Positions 1 to 5,706 of a DNA stretch of 5,706 nt are shown here, in pieces. Position numbers and translations under genes: made by a program. The stretch is from an uncultured Eubacteriales bacterium (GTDB lineage Bacteria; Bacillota; Clostridia; Oscillospirales; Acutalibacteraceae): positions 1 through 5,706 of the forward strand of contig CAKTXU010000139.1 in NCBI GenBank assembly GCA_934630995.1. Reading direction: 5' to 3'. Below the pieces are notes generated by a model. The model saw only the letters and a list, made by a program, of their open reading frames with translations, made no database searches and was not told the DNA's origin. Each line of letters starts with the position of its first letter. Within the stretch, counting starts at the first letter, position 1.

Positions 1-248
1 CTTGTGTCAATACCACGGAGACGCTGAAGCTGTCGGATGCTTATGAGGATAAGCTGTCAAAACGGGAAAAGGAGGTCGTCTATCACGTGGCTTCGGGAAG
101 CTCCAACCGGTATATCGCCTATAGGCTCAGCATATCCGAAGGGACTGTGAAGAAGATTGTTTCCAATGCCTATAAAAAGCTGAACATTTCGTCCAGAAGT
201 CAATTGGTCAAGTTCTTTTTAAGCGATAAAGAGGCCGTGAACGTATAA
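1..248 (+). CDS. LuxR/GerE-family transcriptional regulator, C-terminal DNA-binding domain (5' end outside window)
   Basis: The reading frame is open from the left edge (first full codon at base 3) to a TAA at 246-248, giving 81 visible residues. They contain a complete GerE-type helix-turn-helix. LSKREKEV (visible residues 18-25) matches the family opening LTxREkEV. SNRYIAYRLSISEGTVKKI (34-52) matches the scaffold and recognition helices, and KLNISSRSQLVKF (59-71) matches the closing helix. The usual TVKxH histidine is replaced by isoleucine. Family members bind DNA as dimers and activate or repress promoters. The N-terminal sensor (receiver, ligand-binding or ATPase type) is not visible, so the signal is unknown. 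No T-rich terminator follows the stop codon. The next gene has its own promoter 50 bp downstream, so this regulator could act on it, but that is only a positional inference. Confidence 0.88.
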   Translation, partial: CVNTTETLKLSDAYEDKLSKREKEVVYHVASGSSNRYIAYRLSISEGTVKKIVSNAYKKLNISSRSQLVKFFLSDKEAVNV

Positions 249-268
249 ATCAGGCATTGAGCGGATAT

Positions 269-298
269 CAATACCGGATATACACGAAAGTGGTATTG
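269..298. repeat. Inverted repeat CAATACC/GGTATTG overlapping a -35 box
   Basis: CAATACC at 269-275 is perfectly complementary to GGTATTG at 292-298, with a 16-base spacer. The right arm runs into the -35 hexamer of the downstream promoter (296-301). That position suits a repressor or activator operator for the DUF6514-type gene. It could also be a weak stem-loop behind the luxR-type gene, although no T-run follows. A direct repeat GGATAT (263-268 and 276-281) lies across the left arm. Function is inferred from position only. Confidence 0.4.
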
Positions 299-324
299 TA
301 AATCGCAAATATATTTGATATACT
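296..324 (+). promoter_or_regulatory. Sigma-A-type promoter with extended -10, for the DUF6514-type gene
   Basis: The -35 box is TTGTAA (296-301). A spacer of exactly 17 bases separates it from the -10 box TATACT (319-324). The TG at 316-317 gives the extended -10 form TGnTATACT. Transcription would start near 331, leaving a leader of about 30 bases before the ATG at 361. This is the best-matching promoter in the window. Confidence 0.7.
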
Positions 325-360
325 TTTGTTATTATTATGGATGAATGAGGAGTGTCAGAC

Positions 361-660
361 ATGCGATCGGAAAAAAGATCCGCGATAGTGGTGGTCGATG
401 GGCAGAAGAAAAAGATCGTGTATGACAAGGTGGTGAATTATCAGGAGGCTGAGGACGGCGGCGTCTTAAGGAAATCCTACGGTATTCGGTATGAGGTGGA
501 CGACGCTTCGGCATCTCTCCCGCAGGAGGAGGACAGCTTCGGCCTGATTGAAGACGTATCCACCAGCGAGACGTTTGTGGACAAAATCATCAGTCGCCTG
601 ATCCGGTCCCACGCCTGTCCCATCCATGTCCGGGATATCATTGAAGACAGCCTTCCCTGA
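361..660 (+). CDS. DUF6514-type small protein, function unknown
   Basis: This is a 99-residue, soluble, charged protein without signal peptide or membrane segment. I recognise the pattern of the DUF6514 family of Clostridia: an N-terminal strand region (IVYDKVVNY), a YGIRYEV strand, a LIEDVS motif, then a helix ending in CPIHVRDIIEDSL. The last part corresponds to the family's conserved PIHLxDVIED-like ending. No biochemical role is known to me. I prefer the ATG at 361 because GAGGAG (347-352) sits 8 bases upstream. An in-frame GTG at 352 would add three residues but overlaps that Shine-Dalgarno sequence. The gene has its own strong promoter and stands alone. Its mRNA may run on to the terminator at 957-1005, as no closer terminator is seen. 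The family assignment is from memory of motifs and was not searched. Confidence 0.75.
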   Translation: MRSEKRSAIVVVDGQKKKIVYDKVVNYQEAEDGGVLRKSYGIRYEVDDASASLPQEEDSFGLIEDVSTSETFVDKIISRLIRSHACPIHVRDIIEDSLP

Positions 661-956
661 CGATACGTGGAATTTTTCCGACTGATTACATAACGATACG
701 CACTTCTCGCCACCATTTACATCGGCCATCGCGGGGCGATATGGCCGTTCCCGGGCCGGTATCCGCGTTCTTTTTCATACTCCCGCCGTCACATGCTCCG
801 GGTGCCGCCGGAGAATCCGTTCCTCGCCACAGCGATACGGAAGGGTATTTTTCTATTTTCTACAGCTTTTTCACAGGCGCCCCTTCCGGTATTTCGTATG
901 CGTTCCTAACGGCAGCCGTTTCTTTGCCGATGATTTTACATTTATGCCCATTTTGC
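661..956. other. Gene-poor intergenic stretch with several stem-loops
   Basis: I see no convincing protein gene here on either strand. The longest open frames lack good ribosome sites, have low-complexity composition, and run through the hairpin and promoter further right. The stretch does hold four inverted repeats. CGGCCATCG (723-731) pairs with CGATATGGCCG (737-747) with a 2-base bulge. CTCCGG (796-801) pairs with CCGGAG (808-813). ATACGGAAGGG (835-845) pairs with CCCTTCCGGTAT (881-892) with one bulged G. AACGG (908-912) pairs with CCGTT (916-920). The octamer ACGATACG occurs at 660-667 and again at 693-700. This could be a long structured 3' UTR of the DUF6514 gene, an unannotated small RNA, or degraded sequence. 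Confidence 0.45.
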
Positions 957-1005
957 AAAGCAGGACGTTGCCCCGCCCTTTTGGCGGTCAATGCGCCTGC
1001 TTTTT
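957..1005 (+). terminator. Rho-independent terminator-like hairpin
   Basis: AAAGCAGG (957-964) pairs perfectly with CCTGCTTT (996-1003). Inside it, TTG (968-970) pairs with CAA (989-991), and CCGCC (973-977) pairs with GGCGG (983-987) around a CTTTT loop. A five-T run (1001-1005) follows the GC-rich stem on the + strand, which is the intrinsic-terminator layout. It lies about 300 bases past the DUF6514 stop and just upstream of the promoter of the Hsp70 gene. It probably separates the two transcription units. It could instead end a small RNA transcribed across 661-1005. Confidence 0.6.
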
Positions 1006-1048
1006 CGATCCGCTGTCGCAGTAGTCCCCCCCTTCTCTGTCTTAACGC

Positions 1049-1077
1049 TTGCGCAGCGCCAGGCTTTATAGTACAAT
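1049..1077 (+). promoter_or_regulatory. Probable sigma-A-type promoter of the hscC-like/J-protein operon
   Basis: The -35 box is TTGCGC (1049-1054). A 17-base spacer leads to the -10 box TACAAT (1072-1077), which is one mismatch from TATAAT. A start near 1084 would give a leader of about 30 bases carrying AGAGGG (1101-1106), 6 bases before the ATG. The -35 is only a half match. No CIRCE element (the HrcA operator TTAGCACTC-N9-GAGTGCTAA) is present, so control by the usual Firmicutes dnaK regulator is not indicated. CGCT/AGCG arms (1047-1059) around the -35 are too short to call an operator. Confidence 0.5.
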
Positions 1078-1112
1078 AACCATATACGTGTATTTGATTT
1101 AGAGGGATTTTT

Positions 1113-2801
1113 ATGGCGATAATCGGTATAGATTTGGGCACAACCTATAGCCTGGTCGGCTGTTGTGTGGACGGGACGGTCCGCCTGATCCCCAACGCCC
1201 TGCAGCAATTTTTGACGCCGTCGGTGATCGGCGCCGACACAGATGGAACCATTATTGCCGGAAGCATAGCCCGGCAACGGCTAGTGACCCATCCGCAGGA
1301 GACGGTGGCCGATTTCAAGCAGTTCATGGGGACGGGAAAGACCTGGAAGCTGGGAGGACGGACAGTTTATGCCGAGGATTTGTCCTCGCTGCTGCTCCGG
1401 CAGCTAAAGGAGGACGCCGAAAGGTTCCTCGGCGAAGAGGTCACGGAAGCGGTCGTCAGCGTCCCGGCCTATTTCGACAACAACCAGCGGGCCGCGACAA
1501 AGGCCGCCGGCAAGCTGGCGGGTCTGCATGTGGAACGGATCGTCAACGAGCCGTCCGCAGCCGCACTGCAGTATGCTCATGCCCATAATTTGGACGGTAC
1601 GTTTCTGGTCATCGACCTGGGCGGAGGAACGCTGGACATATCGGTGGTGGATGTGTTTGATAACGTCGTCGACATCTTGGCGGTAGCGGGCCACAACCAT
1701 CTGGGCGGCATTCATTTCGACGAGTGCATTGTCCGGGAATTTCTCCGGCGGCATCCGGAGCTTACCGATCTGTCCGAGCCGGAAACCGCTTCCCTGCGGG
1801 GACTCGCCGAGAAGGCGAAGCGCGGGCTAACAGACGCGGAAGAAACCATGCTGTTGTTTCACCGTGACGGCAATACCTACAGCATGATGCTTACGGAAAA
1901 GCAGCTGGCCGTCCTCACCGCGCCGCTTCTCGAAGAAATCAAGGCAACCATGAAAAAAGCCCTGCGGGACAGCCGCCGGTCCATCGATCAGTTCCAGGAC
2001 GTCCTCCTCATCGGGGGCTCCACCAAAATGCCGCTGATACGAAAATATATCGCGTATATTACGGGAAGGGAGCCTGTCTCGGATGAGAATCCCGACTTGG
2101 CCGTCGTCCGGGGCGTGGCTCTTGTCAGCGGTATCAAGGCGCGGCAGGAGGCCTTCCGGGACACGGTGCTCACCGATATCTGCCCTTTTACGTTGGGCGT
2201 AGGCGTCCGCGGCCCCGACATTAACACACAGCTGATGAGTCCCATCATCGAGCGCAATTCCTCCTTGCCCATCAGCCGGGAGAATTTATATGCCTCGGTT
2301 GCCGATAATCAGCAGGATATCCAGATTCAAATTTATCAGGGCGAGGCGCTGGATACGCAGAGCAATCTTCTGCTGGGATCCTTGCATATGGAATTGCCGC
2401 CTCTGCCCGCCGGAGAGGCACAGATATGCATCCGTTTTACATACGACATCAACGGTATTCTGGAAATCGACGCGACCTGCCTCAACAACGGGTGCAAAGC
2501 CCATACCTTTATTGTGCAGAATAAAAGCCTGTCGGAGGATGAAATCGCAAAACGATTGGAGGACATGCAGAAGCTGAAGCTCTCACCGGGCGATGAGCCT
2601 GTAAACCGGCTGCTCATGGAGACAGCAAAGCGGTTGTTTATGCAACTCATGGGTCCGGCACGGGAGCGGCTGGTGACGGAAATGGCCCTCTTTGGCGAAG
2701 CTATTGAGAGTAAAAATATATCCGACGTCAGAAAGGCCCAGGAGCGGTTTCAGCGGGTTCTGAATCAACTGGACCAGTTCGACGATGGTTTACAGGAGTG
2801 A
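1113..2801 (+). CDS. hscC: Hsp70-family chaperone of the HscC (Hsc62) type
   Basis: This is an ATP-driven, cytosolic Hsp70 that would bind and release unfolded segments with a J-protein partner. At 562 residues it matches E. coli HscC (about 556) rather than DnaK (about 638). The nucleotide-binding domain (about 1-350) shows phosphate-1 GIDLGTT (5-11), the catalytic-lysine region ADFK (K69, matching DnaK K70), VPAYF (117-121), NEPSAAAL (145-152), phosphate-2 DLGGGTLD (168-175) and the adenosine motif IGGSTKMP (300-307). The linker is VLTDI (352-356) instead of DnaK's VLLLDV. VLTDICP, SPIIERN, YQGE and TYDING follow E. coli HscC as I recall it and mark the subfamily. The short C-terminal lid lacks DnaK's acidic tail. 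The start is supported by AGAGGG 6 bases upstream. No grpE is in the window, so a nucleotide-exchange factor would come from elsewhere. It is translationally linked to the J-protein gene 7 bp downstream. The client is unknown. Confidence 0.9.
   Translation: MAIIGIDLGTTYSLVGCCVDGTVRLIPNALQQFLTPSVIGADTDGTIIAGSIARQRLVTHPQETVADFKQFMGTGKTWKLGGRTVYAEDLSSLLLRQLKEDAERFLGEEVTEAVVSVPAYFDNNQRAATKAAGKLAGLHVERIVNEPSAAALQYAHAHNLDGTFLVIDLGGGTLDISVVDVFDNVVDILAVAGHNHLGGIHFDECIVREFLRRHPELTDLSEPETASLRGLAEKAKRGLTDAEETMLLFHRDGNTYSMMLTEKQLAVLTAPLLEEIKATMKKALRDSRRSIDQFQDVLLIGGSTKMPLIRKYIAYITGREPVSDENPDLAVVRGVALVSGIKARQEAFRDTVLTDICPFTLGVGVRGPDINTQLMSPIIERNSSLPISRENLYASVADNQQDIQIQIYQGEALDTQSNLLLGSLHMELPPLPAGEAQICIRFTYDINGILEIDATCLNNGCKAHTFIVQNKSLSEDEIAKRLEDMQKLKLSPGDEPVNRLLMETAKRLFMQLMGPARERLVTEMALFGEAIESKNISDVRKAQERFQRVLNQLDQFDDGLQE
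2793..2798 (+). promoter_or_regulatory. Ribosome binding site deciding the J-protein start
   Basis: CAGGAG sits inside the last codons of the hscC-like gene, directly before its TGA (2799-2801) and 10 bases before the ATG at 2809. The alternative in-frame ATG at 2785 has no Shine-Dalgarno sequence upstream and would place the site inside the coding region. The 2809 start also begins the protein right at the first J-domain helix (MFWELLGI). The layout suggests translational coupling between the two genes. Confidence 0.6.
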
Positions 2802-2808
2802 CGCGTCC

Positions 2809-4734
2809 ATGTTTTGGGAACTGCTCGGCATCAGCCCCACCAAGGATATCCGTGCTATTAAAAGGGCTTATGCTGAAAAGCTGAGGCTCCATCACCCGGA
2901 AGACGATCCGGAAGGGTTTCAGAACCTGCATGAGGCGTATCGGGCGGCTCTGGAATATGCGGGGCGCAACGGCGAGGATGAGACGGCCGCCAAGCAAACG
3001 GCATTGTCGGAAACCGGAGAGGTGGTTCCCGCTTTTGAGCTGTTTGAGTCCGAGGAATTCCGGTCAGCGCAAGTAAACACGATCATGAGTGCGGATGAAG
3101 AGGCACTCAAACAGTTTGCGGAAATTCTGCTGTTTTATGGCAACTGCCCAATGCGCGGCGCGCTGACAGCCCGGCTCGGCGACCAGCCGCTGGATACCTG
3201 CATGGGCCATGACGCGTTCGTGCTGGAAACGCTGAGAATCCTGTCAAAGTATGCCGGGGCGGTTTCCTATGCGACGTTTATTCATGAGCTCGTGCCCTAT
3301 TATCATTCACTGAGGGAGAGGTTTGCACCATCTCATCCTATGAACCGATTTCTGGGGAAATGGGCCTTCCGGGACTACGGCTGCGATCCCCTGGAAGCGG
3401 ACGCCGGAAGCGCCCCTCCCCTTACCGCCGAAGCGAAGAAGATGCTCGACCATATACGCGCCCTGCTGGAGGCGTACGGCGGTGAGTGCTGGCCCGGTTT
3501 CTGGATCGGCTTCTTTTACTCCCGGCAGTTGGGGGCTTTTCTGGATACGCCCCTGTTCATGAAGCATTTCCTCTCCCTGTTGCTGCAGCATCACGGGGAG
3601 CGGCCCTTTCCATTTCTAATTCTGCACCTGGAAATTCTGCCTGTTATCGGTTGGTGTGTGCAGCGCTTCCCCTGCCTGCTGCCTATCTATCGGGAGCAGC
3701 TGGACGCTCTCCTTTATCCGAAGGAGCCGGGGGATATGCTTCCCTCGGTAACGGAAGTGGCGGTATATTTTGAAGAGCTTTTCCGCAGGCGGAAAAGCAC
3801 CTTCCCCCCCGATTTCTGGGATCTGATTTTCCATTCCCCGCTGCTGTTGCCCTATCTGGCGGACTGGGGAAATTGCGAGCGCATACTGCGTCTCTTCGTC
3901 CGATTTTCCCCGCTGTTCACCCGTACGACGATGGAGCAGCGCATCCTGCCCCTGATTGCCGGATGGGAAGAAGACTATCATCACACACGGATAGCGGACG
4001 AGGTGAGGCGGTTACATGATGACTGCCGGGAGCACGGCACAGACGACGAATTGCCCGATGAACATGACATTCTGTTCCTGGAAAATCCGGAGGAAAGCCG
4101 GCGCCTGGAAGCGCTAGCGCCCCGTACCTATGCAGAGTACTGGTCGATAAGGCCGCAGAAAACATCTAAAGCTCACGGCGCCAACACGTTCCGCCACGGC
4201 GTCCGGCGCTGGATAGCAGGAATCCAGATAGGACTCGCCGGTGTGCTTCTCGTCGTTCTGCTGTTCAAGACGCCGCTGTTCGGCGGTTCGCACACAGCGG
4301 TTTCATTACCCGGGTTTGTGCATCACGACACATCCGACCCCGTGTGGCTGCGGTACTATTCCTTTGTTGAAAGCGGCGGGCTGCTCATGGATGAGGAAGG
4401 ATATACGTCGCTGCGCTACAACGCGAATGGGGTGGATCTGGCGGCAGGAAGGGAAGACGGCGGGCTGGATTTGTATATACTCAAGCCCGATTCGGTCAAT
4501 GCGTCGCCGGAATCCCAGAAACTGCTCTTAGAGAAAGTCGATCAATATCTGCATTATGTGACATCCGGCGCTTTTCGGGAAGACTTCCCGCATGCGGACC
4601 GAAAACGGATAACCATCATTTTTGAACCGATGGAAAATGCTTCGGAGCTGATGCGAATATTGAGTGAAAAAAATGGCGCGCGCTCAGCTGAAATCGGTGT
4701 CACCTTTGTGGTGAGGGCCAAAGATAACAAATAG
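2809..4734 (+). CDS. Membrane-anchored J-domain protein, probable HscC co-chaperone (DjlB/DjlC-like)
   Basis: This 641-residue protein starts at the ATG after CAGGAG; an upstream ATG (2785) would add eight residues. Residues 1-51 form a compact type III J-domain: FWELLGI, helix II DIRAIKRAYAEKLRLHH, loop HPEDDP (29-34), then GFQNLHEAYRAALEYA. The usual HPD triad reads HPED, a variant typical of J-like proteins next to hscC genes. Residues about 52-465 are mostly helical and rich in leucine and aromatics, with no domain I recognise. A transmembrane segment spans about 469-486 (IAGIQIGLAGVLLVVLLF), preceded by basic VRR, so the J-domain should face the cytoplasm. The last ~155 residues (487-641) would be outside: a mixed alpha/beta region with no recognised family and no cysteine. 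The known role of J-proteins is to trigger Hsp70 ATP hydrolysis and bring clients. Its position 7 bp after the hscC-like gene makes HscC the obvious partner, recruited to the membrane. That partnership and the outside sensing role are inferred. Confidence 0.82.
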   Translation: MFWELLGISPTKDIRAIKRAYAEKLRLHHPEDDPEGFQNLHEAYRAALEYAGRNGEDETAAKQTALSETGEVVPAFELFESEEFRSAQVNTIMSADEEALKQFAEILLFYGNCPMRGALTARLGDQPLDTCMGHDAFVLETLRILSKYAGAVSYATFIHELVPYYHSLRERFAPSHPMNRFLGKWAFRDYGCDPLEADAGSAPPLTAEAKKMLDHIRALLEAYGGECWPGFWIGFFYSRQLGAFLDTPLFMKHFLSLLLQHHGERPFPFLILHLEILPVIGWCVQRFPCLLPIYREQLDALLYPKEPGDMLPSVTEVAVYFEELFRRRKSTFPPDFWDLIFHSPLLLPYLADWGNCERILRLFVRFSPLFTRTTMEQRILPLIAGWEEDYHHTRIADEVRRLHDDCREHGTDDELPDEHDILFLENPEESRRLEALAPRTYAEYWSIRPQKTSKAHGANTFRHGVRRWIAGIQIGLAGVLLVVLLFKTPLFGGSHTAVSLPGFVHHDTSDPVWLRYYSFVESGGLLMDEEGYTSLRYNANGVDLAAGREDGGLDLYILKPDSVNASPESQKLLLEKVDQYLHYVTSGAFREDFPHADRKRITIIFEPMENASELMRILSEKNGARSAEIGVTFVVRAKDNK

Positions 4735-4909
4735 GAAATGTCCAGGCTGATAAACCGGCAGGGGGCTGTTGTTTCCTGCATGCAAGTAAGCAATGATGGA
4801 ATCGGCCGCGGCTTCTTTTCGGCAGGATTTGTATCCGTCTGTGTTGAAAAACCTTGAAAGACATCCGCTATTCGCCTTGCCGGGCCCAAACCTTTTAAGC
4901 ATCACTGAC
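4735..4909. other. Intergenic gap between convergent genes
   Basis: The J-protein gene and the EAL gene end tail to tail around this 175-base gap. I find only a weak pairing of AGGAAA (4733-4738) with TTTCCT (4772-4777), and no hairpin with a T-run on either strand. Either a non-classical terminator or read-through is possible. A + strand frame beginning at 4793 runs antisense into the EAL gene and is not supported. Confidence 0.4.
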
Positions 4910-5706
4910 TCAAACGGCATCGATTCCGCTCAACCGGCGGATTCTGGCGCGGACCGCGGGTGCGGGCAGCGACGGCTGCGGGACAGGCACGCCGATATAA
5001 TACCCCTGCAGATAGTGGACACCAGCCCGGACTAGGGCGGACATTTCCCCTTCTGTTTCCACACCCTCGGCGATCACCCGCATTCCCCGCTCGGCGGCAT
5101 AGGACAGAATATTCTGCAAAATCGTCTGCCGGTCGGTATCGATGTCGATGTGCCGGACGATGGACATATCCACCTTCACATAATCGGGCTTGAGCAGCAG
5201 GAGGGTGGTTTCGCCGTTATAGCCCGTGCCGAAGTCGTCCAGCGCCACGCCCGCCCTCCACTTGTGAAGAAGGGCCAGCTTGCGCTGGGTAAAGCTCTCG
5301 TTGAGCTTTTCCTCCTCTGTCAGCTCCACGACGATACGGCTCAGATAGGGAGCGTATTCTTTTTCAAAGGCTTCCATATCGTCGGCGGTGAGTATCTGGT
5401 TGGCAATCGAATTGATGAACAAGTGCGCGTTTGCCGCTCCCTCCTGATGAACGAAGCTGTCCAACGCACAAAACCATGTCAGCCGTTCGATTTGATAGAG
5501 CTTGGACTGGGAGCGCGCCAGCGTCAGAATCTCCTGCGGCGAGGCCAGGGTGGCGACACGGGAGCGCATCAGGGCCTCATAGGCGAATACTTCGCCGGTT
5601 TTGGCATCCACAATCGGCTGAAAATGGTAGTCAACCAGCTTATCGTCGATGATGCGGTTGAGATCCTCCTTGTTGTGCAGCAGATAGGCGTTGCGGTTAT
5701 AGCCGG
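4910..5706 (-). CDS. EAL-domain cyclic-di-GMP phosphodiesterase (5' end outside window)
   Basis: The frame is open from the right edge to a stop at 4910-4912, giving 264 visible residues: a near-complete EAL domain with about 27 residues of preceding linker. EAL enzymes hydrolyse cyclic-di-GMP to pGpG using two metal ions. The key positions are all present (visible-residue numbering): E43-A-L-M-R, N98 in LFINS, E127 in VVELTE, DDFGTG (156-161), K177 in YVKVD, and E213 and E216 in AEGVETE, followed by GYYIGVP. The enzyme is therefore predicted to be active. An in-frame GTG at 5611 is not the true start, because FQPIV just upstream is part of the first EAL strand and the frame continues to the edge. 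The linker beginning GYNRN resembles the tail that follows a GGDEF domain, so a GGDEF-EAL or sensor-EAL architecture is likely but unseen. It is transcribed towards the chaperone operon and is not part of it. Confidence 0.92.
   Translation of the reverse strand, partial: GYNRNAYLLHNKEDLNRIIDDKLVDYHFQPIVDAKTGEVFAYEALMRSRVATLASPQEILTLARSQSKLYQIERLTWFCALDSFVHQEGAANAHLFINSIANQILTADDMEAFEKEYAPYLSRIVVELTEEEKLNESFTQRKLALLHKWRAGVALDDFGTGYNGETTLLLLKPDYVKVDMSIVRHIDIDTDRQTILQNILSYAAERGMRVIAEGVETEGEMSALVRAGVHYLQGYYIGVPVPQPSLPAPAVRARIRRLSGIDAV

Noticed and set aside
741..1079. A 112-codon + strand open frame in the intergenic region.
   Set aside because: It runs straight through the terminator-like hairpin and the -10 box of the downstream promoter. 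The protein is low-complexity and rich in Pro, Ala, Ser and Cys, with no recognisable domain.
1006..1112. Search for a CIRCE/HrcA operator or a sigma-32-like heat-shock promoter before the hscC-like gene.
   Set aside because: No CIRCE-like dyad is present, and the boxes found fit a housekeeping promoter.
860..1141. A - strand open frame covering the terminator, promoter and start of the hscC-like gene.
   Set aside because: It lies antisense to the hscC start and regulatory region, has no domain pattern, and is best explained as a chance frame in GC-rich DNA.
1113..1150. GTTYS in the phosphate-1 motif, resembling eukaryotic Hsp70 rather than the GTTNS of DnaK and, as I recall it, E. coli HscC.
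   Set aside because: This position varies between N, Y and F among Hsp70s, and the rest of the protein clearly follows bacterial HscC, so there is no case for transfer from a eukaryote.
1163..1588. A 141-codon + strand frame inside the hscC-like gene.
   Set aside because: It is an out-of-frame shadow of the well-supported Hsp70 frame, with the Arg/Gly-rich composition typical of such shadows.
3600..3680. A hydrophobic stretch in the J-protein (around LILHLEILPVIGW) as a possible second membrane segment.
   Set aside because: It contains His and Glu and is bordered by further amphipathic helices. It fits a buried soluble helix better than a membrane span.
4793..5035. An 80-codon + strand frame across the convergent gap.
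   Set aside because: Most of it is antisense to the EAL gene, it lacks a ribosome site, and no motif is visible.
4910..5706. The EAL gene as part of the chaperone system.
   Set aside because: It is on the opposite strand, converges tail to tail and belongs to a very common family, so adjacency is not evidence of a shared function.

Overview
The window looks like the chromosome of a moderately high-G+C member of the Clostridia, perhaps an Oscillospiraceae-type gut or sediment bacterium. That placement is an inference from three things: the small DUF6514-like protein, which I know from Clostridia; the consensus-like sigma-A promoter and Shine-Dalgarno sites; and the mix of protein families. 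I see no rRNA, tRNA, CRISPR array, insertion sequence or integrase.

Layout, left to right. (1) The 3' end of a LuxR/GerE-type regulator runs on the + strand to base 248. (2) A 100-bp gap holds an inverted repeat that overlaps the -35 box of a very good extended -10 promoter. It is followed by a 99-residue DUF6514-type protein (361-660). (3) A gap of about 450 bp without a convincing gene (661-1112) is rich in inverted repeats. It ends with a strong terminator-like hairpin (957-1005) and then a promoter (1049-1077). (4) Two tightly coupled + strand genes follow: a 562-residue Hsp70 of the HscC type (1113-2801) and, 7 bp later, a 641-residue J-domain protein (2809-4734). The J-domain is at the N-terminus, followed by a long helical middle, one transmembrane segment and an unrecognised C-terminal domain predicted to lie outside the membrane. 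(5) Converging on them from the right is the 3' part of a c-di-GMP phosphodiesterase (EAL domain) gene on the - strand (4910-5706), whose 5' end lies outside the window.

The most interesting unit is the two-gene chaperone operon. HscC (Hsc62) of E. coli works with the unusual J-proteins DjlB and DjlC (Hsc56) encoded beside it. Here a Clostridia-like genome carries the same pairing as a minimal operon. The J-domain has a variant HPD loop (HPED) and is fused to a membrane anchor and an outside domain. The simplest reading is that the J-protein recruits the HscC ATPase to the inner face of the membrane and may couple it to something sensed outside. The substrate cannot be read from the sequence. 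The LuxR, DUF6514 and EAL genes appear to be separate transcription units with no evident functional tie to the chaperone pair.
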